Source: Microplitis mediator (Eukaryota; Arthropoda; Insecta; Hymenoptera; Braconidae). From it: a stretch of 64,000 nucleotides of DNA. The stretch's first letter is position 1. Every line of letters begins with the position of its first letter. The stretch spans positions 24,867,364 to 24,931,363 of the forward strand of contig NC_079975.1 of assembly GCF_029852145.1 (NCBI RefSeq), read 5' to 3'. The translations under genes were made by a program, and so were the position numbers. Below the pieces are notes generated by a model. That model saw nothing but the letters and a program-made list of their open reading frames with translations. It did not search any database and was not told where the DNA came from. This document shows positions 49,707 to 60,242 of this stretch, in pieces.

Positions 49707-50828
49707 TACACGGAAAGAAAATTATGGGAACTTCTGCTATGCATTATGGGAATAGTTCCCATAATGGCATAGGAATTGTAACCATACTATTATAGGGATG
49801 GTTCCCATAATATAGGGGAATATTTTCCATAATAGTATGGGAATAGATCTTATACAATATGGGAACCATTCCCATAATGGTATAGGAACTATTCCTATAA
49901 TATTGTGGGAACTATTCCCATAATATCATAAATTTTTTTTTTTGCAAAATGGTGTAGAAATTTCCCTCATGATATGGAGAGATTCAAATGAAGCTTCTCC
50001 GACGCTACATTTGTTGAAAAAAAAAAAAATTTTTAATATTTTTGCCAAATACGAATTTTTTTCAATGTTTGAATCTTTGTTCTAATATTTAATAATATTT
50101 TTGTGTATTGTAGAAGAAATTATCACACTTTTCTTTGAATTGATTTTTTCATGATGGTATGGGAACTATTCCCATAACATAATAAAAATGGTTCCTATAA
50201 TAGTATGGGAACTATTCTCATAGTATTATGGGAATGATTCCCATAATGGTATAGGAACTATTCCAATAGCATTATGGGAACCGTTCCTAAAATATTATAG
50301 GAATAGTTCCCATACTATTATAGGAACCATTCCTATAATGTTATGGGAATGCTTCCTATAATTCATGGGAATATTTCCTATAAAATATAGGGTTCATTCC
50401 TATATATTATGGGAATGATTCCCATAATATTATAGGAACAATCCCTATCAATTACAGGAACTATTCCTATATTTATAGGAACCATTCCTATAATTATAGG
50501 AACCATTCCTATAATTATAGGAACCATTCCTATAATTATAGGAACCATTTCCATAATTGTCGGAACTGTTCCTATAATTATGGGAACCATTCCTATAATT
50601 ATAGGAACCATTCCTATAATTATAGGAACCATTTCTATAATTATAGGAACCATTCCCATAATTATAGGAACCATTCCCATAATTATAGGAACTGTTCCTA
50701 CAATTATGGGAAATATTTCTATAATTATAGGAACTGCTCCCATAATTTATTGTCATAATTCCTATGTTGGTATAGGAAAAAATTTTATCGAATTATAGGA
50801 ACCGTTTCCATAATTTTCTTTCCGTGTA
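49707..50828. mobile_element. TACACGGAAAGAAAATTATG foldback element
   Basis: The ends TACACGGAAAGAAAATTATG and the near complement ending AATTTTCTTTCCGTGTA are inverted repeats. Almost the whole length consists of GGGAACTATTCCCATAAT-type modules in both orientations, and the right third has become a regular tandem array. A 60-bp unique patch is around 49,935-50,140. Further right-hand termini of this family lie at 52,430-52,516 and 59,690-59,722. Confidence 0.85.
50455..50755. repeat. tandem array of a 21-bp unit (about 14 copies)
   Basis: The unit is ATAATTATAGGAACCATTCCT with minor changes per copy. Since 21 is a multiple of three, three different frames stay open across it (one plus, two minus), each a seven-residue peptide repeat; none is a gene. 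Each unit has a GGAAC(N)TTCC half-palindrome and an ATAATTAT palindrome. Confidence 0.9.
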
Positions 50829-51589
50829 CATTTTTTATTCTGTACATACTCAAAATGAACGATATTAAGCGCCTATAGTCAACAATTTACAATATTCGTT
50901 GTGAGACATCGGACAATAAAAATGTCTAATCGTTTGAGTTATAAAGTCAGCGTGCATAAAAAAATAGAGGTAAGTCATTGAGTCGTTTGGTGGCAAACTA
51001 CAGGGGTCTTTTTTTGAAATATTCCATCCAAATACTTCTTCCCTCGAAAAAAAGTAAACTATTTTCCTAATGTGAGTCAGATCGAATATAGTTATACCTA
51101 GCCGCGTTGACAAGTCTCAGCGCTTTCCATGTTAGTAAGAAAAAAAAGTCACGTTCTCTTTTGGCCAAAGTGTACGTCGCCCGAGCATGGAATTGGTACT
51201 ACAGAAGGATCTACTAAAACCTGGGACGAAGGAAACTAGATCTCGTGGGAATAGATTCATAGAGGCTCTTAGTTTGATCCCACATGCATAAAATCATTAT
51301 ACTATGTTCCTTGAGAAACGCCAATATTGAATTTAATCTCGACTCTTCGCTATTATTATTATATTATGGAGCGAAGTACAAGAGTTTCTCTGAATCAGCA
51401 AAGTTTCTGACTACGTAAAAGAAGTGTCACAATGCCATTATTTCTAGTTGAAAGACTCAAGTCGCAATATGATATTGTATAAATTAGAGCTGTCTTTTGT
51501 AAATACAATGTAGGATATTCAGACAAAAACTATCGTCATAATAATTATTATGCATGTTTATTTAAATTAGCGTAAAACTAGAAATTTAC

Positions 51590-52395
51590 GGCAGCAGTTA
51601 CGATACATATTATGAGAATAATTTTGTAAAATTTCATAAAATTATATAAAATATCATACAAATTTTACATATTTACTACCAAGATCCCAAGGAGTATTGG
51701 TAAAAATTTTGTTTTAATTTCTTAAATTTTTTGAAATTATGTAGTTTTATTGAACTATAAAATTTTTAAAATTAATTAGAAACCAAGAGATAATTTTTAT
51801 AAAATTTTACATAATTGAATGAAATTTCATGTAATTTTGTAACATTTCGTGTAAGGCTAAAACTTCAATTATGTAAAATTACACGAAGTTTTATAGAATT
51901 TTATAATATTTCATAAGACTTCATATAATTTCATGAAATTTCATAAAAATATATAAAATTTCATACCACTAAGTCCTTGGAATCTTCATAATGATTATGT
52001 AAAATTTTGTAAATTTTTATGAAATTTTATAAAACTTTATAAAATTTTACAAAAATTTATGAAATTATGTAAAATTTTACGAAATTTCATGAAGTGTTGT
52101 AAAAATCAATGAAATTTCATAGAGTTATCTCATAATTTCTGAAAAAATTTCATAAATTTTTTTCAAATTTTACAGACTTTTATAAAATTTTGTAAAACTC
52201 TTTAAAATTTGATTAAAATATATAAAATTTTATGCCAATAACTTCTTGGGATCTCAATAACAATTATAAAACCTTGATAAATTTTGATAAAATTATATAT
52301 AATTGTATACAATTTTATGAAACTTTATAAAATTTCACCAAATTTTATAAAACTTCATGAAATTTTGTGACATTTCATGAAAAGATTTTCTTCCG
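51590..52395. repeat. AT-rich array of AAATTTCATAAAATTTTATA motifs
   Basis: More than 40 loosely spaced variants of AAATTTCATAAAATTTTATAAA fill the stretch. Two internal blocks around ACCAAGATCCCAAGGAGTAT, CCACTAAGTCCTTGGAATCT and AACTTCTTGGGATCTCAATA are also repeated at intervals of about 280 bp, suggesting a higher-order unit. No clear terminal inverted repeats were found. Confidence 0.6.
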
Positions 52396-52429
52396 AGTAT
52401 AATATATATAGGAGCCGTTCCTGTAATCA

Positions 52430-52706
52430 ACTTTAAAAAAAAAACCGGTTACCATGCATTGTGGGAACTATTCCCATAATATATTGTAATTGTAACCATA
52501 AATTTTTCTCCGTGTATTATTATTGTTATTATAATTATTATGATAATAACAATAATAATACAATCTCGTCTGGGACTGAGTTAAATGTACATTATAGTCA
52601 TTACAATATAGATTGTAGCAGTTCCCATGTGAAAATTTTTTTCACAGCAGATGAGGCTCAGTACAATCTGACATTGTAGCCACTAAAATCTCATTCTTTC
52701 CGTGTA
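52430..52706. repeat. two successive CCGTGTA termini of MITEs
   Basis: The segment to 52,516 (GGGAACTATTCCCATAATAT then TTTCTCCGTGTA) is the right end of a GGGAACTATTCCC element. The segment to 52,706, with an AATAATTATAATAACAATAAT inverted tract at its left and CATTCTTTCCGTGTA at its right, ends the same way. Left partners are not obvious, so both are truncated copies. Confidence 0.5.
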
Positions 52707-53289
52707 TCACTTGAAACAAAAAAAATTTATCCGTGCATAGAATTGAAATTATAGTTGTCATTATCTTTGATTCAATTTATACCCAAGTAAGGGTATTTAT
52801 TTCATTTCCACCATACTTATATATCAGCAATAATATAATTAATCTCGAATGTAGTAATACCAATAAAGAGTATTCTAAAACTCTTTATTGATAATACTTT
52901 ATTTAGATAGAAGTGAACGTCAATGGAATAAATTTGTTGATAATATATAATATATGCTATAGAATTTTTCTACTCGTTCAAGTACATAAAAATCTACATA
53001 AAAGCTTATATTGTTATCGGTTGAATACACTTTCCATATCCGTTTGACAGCACATTCTATTTCTAAAATCTTCCGATTTTTGTTTCACTTACGCTTCAGT
53101 TATTTTTTAACATTGCCAATAATTTAATACATATTTTACCAATACTTTTTATATATTCATCACTACTGAAACAATTGTTTATAATCCATACAAAATAAAA
53201 AATGAATTGCAAAAACAAATAACCAATTGTTCTCTCGTAGCATTTCAATAATCTGTTTATATTTTTTTATTTTTATTGGCTGTTTCAAG
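52707..53289. other. intron DNA upstream of the 110-bp exon
   Basis: AT-rich, with a polypyrimidine-like stretch before the acceptor at 53,289. No other feature. Confidence 0.4.
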
Positions 53290-53399
53290 TCATGGTACGA
53301 TTACAAGCTACGATGGGAGCCGAAGGAGTACGGAGGTGTACACATGTTACACGTGCCCTCCGATCATATTTGGCGGCCGGACATAGTGCTTTATAATAA
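53290..53399 (+). CDS. nicotinic acetylcholine receptor subunit, 110-bp exon
   Basis: The exon lies between a TTTCAAG acceptor and a GTAAGT donor and is exactly 110 bp, the conserved size of insect nAChR exon 4. It reads SWYDYKLRWEPKEYGG, continues with HMLHVPSDHIW, then RPDIVLYN and a split codon AA|N that would complete the second Asn of the family's YNN. It contains part of ligand-binding loop A (WRPDIVLYN). From memory, the WYDYKL and HIWRPDIVLYN wording is closest to insect alpha1-type subunits; that assignment is inference. The next exon (ADGN..., Cys-loop) was not seen in the remaining 10.6 kb, so the following intron is at least that long. Confidence 0.93.
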
Positions 53400-54212
53400 G
53401 TAAGTTTTACATGAATTTTAATTGTTATTTTTTTTTTTTTTATCCACAAGGATATCACATTCAGTCATATTATTTACTTTTTCGTAATATCGAACATTCA
53501 TCTAATTTAGTGGCATAGCACGTTGCCAAATTAAAAATGCATAACGACTAAACACTCGCTTCAGTTAGTTCTACTGGACTTTCAAATATTTATATTCTCA
53601 TACAATTTTTAATATCGTTGAAACGAGTGTCCAGTCGTTTATAAAAAAAACATGTGCATCTTTGTCAGTTTTTCATCAGTCATTGCGAATTGAGACAAAA
53701 AACGCGTCATTTAAAACATTAAAATTCATCAATACATCCTTGTATATATGTATATATATACTCTCACTATATGTATATACATATATACAGTGTTATATTT
53801 TTAAAAAGTTACGAAAAAATGTAGGACAGCTGTATTCATCTATTAACTATTTTCTATTCTCGTATTTTTCACATGTCAAGACTTTTTTTATTAACGACAT
53901 ATTCACTTGCCAAGTATCCGTCATATTTACGTAACTTTTTTACATTTGCCTCCAGTTATAAAAAAAAAAAAAAAAAAAAAACCATAAAGATAGTTTACAA
54001 ATCTATTATTCATAACTTAACTGATATTAGAAGAAAACTTTATTCAAGCCCCAGGCATACGTTAATATTAAGAATCTTGGAACATTGTAAATATTTATAA
54101 ATACTGTAAAAATACTTCTTTTTTATTTAGAGTATATAAATTTTTTAATCCTCCTTCGTAAATTTGTATACCGCAGATGATAGTTATATGAAGGGTTAAG
54201 AAACTATATCTA

Positions 54213-55699
54213 CCCGCATGGAAAAGCTATATATTATTAAAAGTATATAAAAAAATATATGGTTAATATGTGATAAATATATAGCGACAAAAATATCTAT
54301 ATTGACAAATATATGTTTTTTACATATATTGGATTATATATTTATCATAAAATATTTACTTGTATATAATGTTTTGTATTTATCTATATATATTATCTCA
54401 TATAATGCTCAATATATTCTTATCATATATGGATAGTATATATATAATTTATAAGTATAATATAATAAACTTGATATATATATCCATATATTTTGACTCA
54501 TATATTTAGTGGTATATGGTCCCTATATAATTGATTATATATGAAAGAATTTATATGATTAAAATATATGGTTCACGGTGTATTGGAATTATATTTTTCC
54601 AGTATATTAAAACTTATATTTTTCGCAATATATTAAAAATTTTATTTTTACCAATATACTTTTTCAATTTCTACACAATTCCACAAAAAAAAGTTGAATT
54701 TATTAATTTTTCTCCTTTTTTTTATTGACCTTATATTTACTGGCAATAACCTAAGAAAAGTAAAAAAAGTGCCATATATTTTACAATATATTGAAAACCA
54801 TATATTTTGCAATATATTGGAAAACATATATAAAAAATACTATATATTAGTTAATATACTACTTTCAGTATAATATATCAAATGAAAAAAAAATTTGGAA
54901 AATCCAAAAGTGCACGCCTCGAAAGCTCATGTTATGTTTTTTTTTAAAAATTAAATTTCGAATAAAATTGAATATCCCGCTCTTTTCCCATAGAAATTTC
55001 CATGGTAAATATACGGTAATAAAAGTAAAAAAAAAAAATAAATAAGGAGAACATTCCTAATGAAAAATGGCGCCAGTGTGTGTTTGTTTACATGTAAGAT
55101 TGCCGGTTTTAACTGTAATGATTTATTTTTAAAATATCGAGAAGGCCTACAGTAGTGATTTTCGAAAGGAACCTTCTTTGCTTATTTCTGAAAATTTTGA
55201 AAAAAAAATTAAGTAGTTTCGTCAAGTCGTTCTCGAGATATCCGTACCACGCCGTTTTTTTGAACCACAGACTAATGGACGTCCACGATAAATTTTTTTT
55301 AATGAACTTTTTTTTATATTAATACATATTAGACAAATTAAAAAAAGTATCAGGATTATTTATTAGTGTTTCAGCTTTATATTGATGTGTTTTTCATAAT
55401 GTGTAAGAGTAATAGAAAAAAAATATATGTACTTTAATGAGTGGAAATCGTGTGACCTTGACAGGTTGGTTATAAAGCACAACCTCTCCGCTTCGCTTCC
55501 GAGGCGTGCAATATAAAAAAGATATTTTAAAATATATATGTAAAACATACATAAAGTTATATATCGATAAATCTATTGATAATATATTTTTTTACGGCAA
55601 AAATGTAAATATTATTTTATATATCGTACAATATATCACATTATAATATTCATATATTCTATCATATATGTTTCCACATATAAAGTTTTTTCATGCGGG
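54213..55699. mobile_element. CCCGCATG-ended MITE, TA flanks, interrupted
   Basis: The ends CCCGCATGGAAAA and TTTTTTCATGCGGG are flanked by TA on both sides. The arms are ATATAT-rich with CATATATTT modules, as in the family member at 8,495-9,686. A second element (54,911-55,510) is inserted in it. Noncoding. Confidence 0.8.
54911..55510. mobile_element. TGCACGCCTCGAAAGC-ended MITE, nested
   Basis: The ends TGCACGCCTCGAAAGC and GCTTCCGAGGCGTGCA are inverted repeats. Isolated termini of the same kind, TGCACACCTCAAACGC, lie near 46,250, and its complement near 5,745 and 43,430. The interior contains a GAAAAATGGCGCCAGTGTGT patch and no recognisable frame. Confidence 0.65.
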
Positions 55700-56342
55700 T
55701 ACTATTCGATCACAATTATCTTTTTTAAAAAAGCTCTGAGATTAATAGGAGTTTATAATGATGACATTGGTGAAAAATTTCAATTTATTGAAAAAATTTT
55801 AATTGTAGACCTAAAGCGCGAGTGTGGTCTACTTTTGCTAAAAAAAAATTAACCAATGCACTCTGGTTAAATCGAGTTCTTATAGTGAAATAATAAATTA
55901 GTATTAGAGGGTTGAATTACAATAAAAGTACTTCTATTAGATACGTATCTAATAAACAAGTATAATGTAATTTCGAACCATTTCACTTTGATATTCATAT
56001 AGAAGTGTCGAATTTATTAACTCTTTATTTTAGTGGTGTCGGTTGCTTTGTTCATGTACGCTTTTATGTATGTATATTCATGATAATTTCCGGCATACGC
56101 CATGAATTGATTTAGTTATTTTTGCATAAGCCTCAGATTACTTTATAATAGAACTCTATTGAAAGTCATTATTTAAATCTTTTAATAAAAAAACCGATGC
56201 TAATTTCGTATACATTGTACTAAGATTAGTATCAGTTTACGAAATTAGTAGTTACGGCAGCTATTTTACTTGATTTCTTTTTCTTTTCATTTTGTTTTTC
56301 TTGTTCAATTCAAAAAAACATTGGCCAGTAAAAAAACGTTTA

Positions 56343-56970
56343 TCCCATGAAAAAATGGATTAGATCCACGTAGATCTAATTTGTTTCATTTTGGAGATAT
56401 ACGTATATATTTTAGGGTGGGTTGAAAAAAAACTTTTTTTTTGTTCAAAATCGTGGAAAACTTCTAATAATTGTCGAATGTGATTTTTTTTTACTTCACT
56501 TTCATTTTAATTCAAAAGAAAATGCTTTTCATTTTTGGATTTTTTATTTAAATTACAAAAATTATAGGAAAAAAATTTTTTCAACTCCTGACTTTCAATT
56601 AGCTTTCAAGGGGATACCCTACATATTCTAGAACACCATGTAATTTTTTTCGTTGGGACTACCCCGTTTGATCAATTATTTATTTTAAAAACGATTGGGC
56701 CACCTCAAAATGTTGAGTAAAAATTTTTTTTTTTTATAAGGTACAAATTCTACCCCATGCTAAGAAAAACAAAAAAAAAGTTTTTTTTCAACCCTCCCTA
56801 GTATATATGTTGATCCAAGTAGATTTACGCAGATCTGATTAGATCTACCCAGGTCCACGCAGACACACGTTTTTATGCATCACTGGATCTATGTAGATCT
56901 ACATAGATCTGTAGAGTTACGTAGATCTACGCATACCTATATCGTAGATAAAATTCATTTTTTTACGGGA
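56343..56970. mobile_element. TCCCATGAAAAAATGGAT-ended MITE with AGATCTACG modules, interrupted
   Basis: The left end TCCCATGAAAAAATGGAT and the right end, complement of TCCCGTAAAAAAATGAAT, are inverted repeats. Next to them are serial palindromes of GTAGATCTACRTAGATCT type. The middle is occupied by a hAT-like insertion (56,411-56,800). Confidence 0.75.
56411..56800. mobile_element. hAT-like MITE with 8-bp GTATATAT duplication
   Basis: Ends TAGGGTGGGTTGAAAAAAAA and the complement of TAGGGAGGGTTGAAAAAAAA are inverted repeats, bounded by GTATATAT at 56,403-56,410 and 56,801-56,808. An 8-bp duplication and TAGGG-type ends are typical of hAT elements. The 69-codon plus-strand frame inside is low-complexity and not a transposase. 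Confidence 0.8.
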
Positions 56971-58024
56971 TGTCCTTTCATAATTCTCCGAGTAACACAA
57001 AGGCGTACAATTAGTTCCATGCTCTTCAGGTATAGATTATAAAAAAAATTAAAATTTCTAAACTTAGAGACTCTATGGCTCTAAAGGAACGAAGAAGGAT
57101 TAAAAACTTTGTGATTATTAACAAAATATATATTTTTTTATTAAAAAATTCAATTATGCACCGTAATAAAACTTTATAGTTGTGTTCAAAAATTGTTTTC
57201 TGATGTAATAGTAAATTAGTTTAAATTAATTTTCAAATGTTTTAGTAACCAAAAATATTTACGAACTATGTTCCAAGATTGAACGTATTTAAAACTGTAG
57301 ATGTTTCTATTGATTCATTTGTTTTAAATAATAATATTATGAATTATCATAAAATCATTTAACCATAAGATCATGTAGTGCTAATAGATAGATTATTCAT
57401 ATCGCATGATATACTGGCGCTGCGGCGAGTATTTTATGCCGATTTAAAATTAAAAATAATAAAATCAAATAAAGTAATTTAAAAATATTCCTACAATCAT
57501 AGTTTAGCGAAAGAAAAAAAATTAATAAAAAAATAAATGACTACGCCTCGTTTATACGTTAGTTTAATCGTAATAGCATACAGTAAAAATATTTTCAACG
57601 AGTTATCATGAAAATGTCACTGTAACATTTAGTGAACGAACATTTACTTTTTTTCATTCATTTGTTATTTTTTTTTCGTTTTATATGTACGCCGAATGTA
57701 AAATTTTCATTTGCACCTGCGAACGTACATTGGTTTTTGCTTCATAGCATAGGCGACACGTTCACACATCGTTTACTGTAGCAACCAAAAGTCGATGGTA
57801 GAGTGAGATAGTAAACGAGTATTCAGCGAGAGAGTGAGTGATGAGAGAGTAGTAAATAGTGATGTTGGTGTTTGTTCACGCGTAGTTAGAATTCACACCG
57901 TTTGTAAATACGCCCACTTATGACGCTTTTTTTATTGTCAAACCTAACCAATGATCAATTTAATATATTTTTCGGATGTAGAAATAGCTGTATTCTAACC
58001 TCAATATTTCATTGAATATCGTAT
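56971..58024. other. intron DNA without recognised features
   Basis: No exon or bounded repeat seen. Confidence 0.35.
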
Positions 58025-58838
58025 TGTTACGTCCTGGAGTCGTGTCGGCTTGTGAGTTGCCGGCGCGAATTATTTGAATTGGACGTGACTGTAGATCTTC
58101 GGATACGGGGTAGTTCTCGAAAGCTCGAAATAACTTAGTCGTGATTTAAAGAATAAATATGTTTGATTTATTCATATAAAATAGAATAGTCGAAGAATTT
58201 GGATAAATATACACTTGAGTTTACAATTATTATGTGACAAATAACTTCGTGTCAAAAGAATAATATAATTAATTTAAACCGGGAGTTTACTTGCGTGTTA
58301 TAAACCGCACTACTATAATTTCTGGTTGATGTGAGAGAGTACGAGTGTGAGCTGCCGATGCATTGGGCATCGGCTTTTTATATCTTTACATGAGCCAACA
58401 CCCTAGAGAAAAGTGGGATAAGGTTTTAGGGCCTTATTCCCAAAAAGAGGGAGTTCGTTATCATCGTTCGACGCGGATGCTGTTGCGTCAGCAGTCGGAC
58501 GATGTTTTTCAATGTTTTCACTTTTTCGTGGAAAAACTAATTTCACTTTTTATATCCTTTTAACAGTCATTATTTGTCGTACAATTATTCTTATCTATTT
58601 TTATTCATTAACATTCTTTTAGAGAAATTGTCGATGATGAATAAATATTATAATGCATTAAAAATATCTTATCTATTTGACTATTTTTAAGTGCATACTT
58701 TTTAATATTTATTATAAAGAAAATATATTATTATTCTATTATTTAAATATATCAATTTGGCGGGTCTCAGGTTGGTCTATTATTATTTAAGATTTAAAAA
58801 TTGGCAGAGCCATCTGATGAGCAGGCTGGGACGTAACA
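58025..58838 (-). mobile_element. probable solo LTR with 4-bp GTAT duplication
   Basis: The segment is bounded by TGTTACGTCC and GGACGTAACA inverted ends, with GTAT immediately outside both (58,021-58,024 and 58,839-58,842). A 4-bp duplication with TGTTAC...GTAACA ends is characteristic of Ty3/Gypsy LTRs. A TATAAAAAG box on the minus strand near 58,370-58,385 suggests that orientation. The half nearest 58,025 is clearly more GC-rich than the intron around it. No internal gag-pol region is present, so the two LTRs of the parent have recombined to one. The short plus-strand frames at its ends are not genes. Confidence 0.7.
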
Positions 58839-59454
58839 GTATGATAAATCGAGAGTATAAATATTATGGTGCACGAAAAATAGTTTCTTATGATTGGGAG
58901 CATCTCAAGTATCACTATGTGGTTTTTGTTGAGAGCGATCTTTATACCTCTAGTAGCAGTTTACATAGCTATCGTAGCGATCCAGTCGAGTCTTGTGTGC
59001 GATATTATTGCTGTCATAGCTTCACTCCACTCTAACTAAACTAACCTCTAAATAGTTGAATAGTATCACCACAATCGCGAAGTTCTATCATGATGGCAAT
59101 AATAATCTTTTTTTTTCGGGCTCCTAACAAAAACTAGTTTTATTTTTTAAATTTTTAATTGCAAATTCTTAAACGCGTAAAAAAAATGAATGATATTATG
59201 ATTATTTTCCTTAAGGGGTAACGGTAACCGATTTTCAATTCAATTTAATTTACGGCCAAACACTAGAAACATAAATTGAGAGTCTTGAGCGTTTTTCAAA
59301 ACCTTAACACAGGGCTAGAAATTTCGTATTTTCAAAAATTCTAATTCGTCTCCGAAAAAATTGTTTTAAAATTCTCATGTACGCAACGAGTGCTACAAAG
59401 ATAGTCCCGTTTATTTTTCTGAGTGTGAGAAAGAGGTCCGGTAGCGAATCCCCT

Positions 59455-59486
59455 TAAGGGGCTCACTCTGCCCCCTCTCCCCTAAT
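59455..59486. repeat. isolated right terminus of the GGGGAGGG family
   Basis: GGGGCTCACTCTGCCCCCTC followed by TCCCCTA matches the right ends of the elements at 25,861 and 48,131. No convincing left end was found nearby. Confidence 0.5.
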
Positions 59487-59689
59487 TGAAATTAACACAC
59501 TTACCAACCAAAATTGGAACACCATAAGTAAACTATAGATATTTAACAAATCATGAAATGTGTTTTTACTGACTATACAAAATTGCATAATTTTCTCATA
59601 ACCTTAAACACGGAACACATTTAAATTATGTTGAACACACTTGTTTTTAGAGTGGATTTGCAGTGATGGGATGATAATCCTGAAACTTT

Positions 59690-59722
59690 CTAGGAACAGT
59701 TACCATAATTTTCTCTCTGTGT
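59690..59722. repeat. isolated right terminus of the GGGAACTATTCC family
   Basis: AGGAACAGTTACCATAATTT followed by TCTCTCTGTGTA resembles the right end of the 49,707-50,828 element. No left end recognised. Confidence 0.4.
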
Positions 59723-59765
59723 AGAAGGTTTCTTTTACTCGAAAAATTCTCGATCATCTGTTGTG

Positions 59766-59767
<2 letters not shown>

Positions 59768-59834
<67 letters not shown>
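59768..59834. repeat. (TG)n microsatellite, about 33 units
   Basis: An uninterrupted TG/GT dinucleotide tract, likely highly variable in length. A minus-strand frame across it (poly His-Thr) is an artefact. Confidence 0.97.
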
Positions 59835-59836
<2 letters not shown>

Positions 59837-60127
59837 TCATGAATCGTCGCAATTGAAGCATATGTAGAGAAAACTAGAGACAAAACTTAATGTATTGAAG
59901 AGCCAGGGAACTTGGAATCCGAATAAGACCGGAAATGAGAGGCAATGGCTCGTAACTAGACAACTTGACTATGCAGAACCTTTATAGTGTAACAAACTTG
60001 CAAAAGTAATAATTAAGACAGTAATCAAGCTTTACATTAGAAAAATTTCAAAAGCACTTCATATGTAGATAGTTGAATAGGGAAATTTTTCCTGTGGAAT
60101 TGATTCAGGTCTTGATGAGCCCTTTTG

Positions 60128-60242
60128 ATTGAGCCTCAAAACGTCGACATCTGATGAAAACTCGATTTTTGAAAATCGGGGTAAAAAAAAAATCTTTCCG
60201 AATTTTTCGAAAATTGTTTATTTTCGTAGAAAGTTTAAAACT
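60128..60242 (+). repeat. 3' fragment of the GGTTGACCCTGTGG repeat family
   Basis: AGCCTCAAAACGTCGACATC, then TTTTTGAAAATCGGGGTAAA and ATTTTCGTAGAAAGTTTAAA, align with the last 120 bp of the copy at 34,235-35,040. The rest is absent. Confidence 0.6.

Larger units (their letters stand above)
37171..53289 (+). other. 16.1-kb intron of the receptor gene
   Basis: It runs from GTGAGC to TTTCAAG between two exons whose phases fit. It contains a LINE relic, at least eight foldback elements, nested insertions and a piggyBac-like MITE. No other host exon was recognised inside it. Intervals with nothing recognised include 38,831-39,563, 41,772-43,028, 43,105-44,314, 45,490-46,550, 48,882-49,706 and 50,829-51,589. 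Confidence 0.8.

Noticed and set aside
50455..50755. CRISPR-like array
   Set aside because: Units are contiguous with no unique spacers, and the DNA is insect nuclear sequence.
50455..50755. Array of heat-shock elements
   Set aside because: The half-sites are separated by three bases (GAACCATTC) where the heat-shock element has two, and the motif is explained by the MITE module.
50378..50798. Three long repetitive open frames with GMVPIII-like peptides
   Set aside because: They arise because the 21-bp tandem unit is a multiple of three; no start, splice or family evidence supports a protein.
58757..59035. 92-codon plus-strand frame
   Set aside because: It straddles the end of the solo LTR and has no family motif.
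59647..59883. Histidine-threonine repeat protein
   Set aside because: It is a translation of the (TG)n microsatellite.
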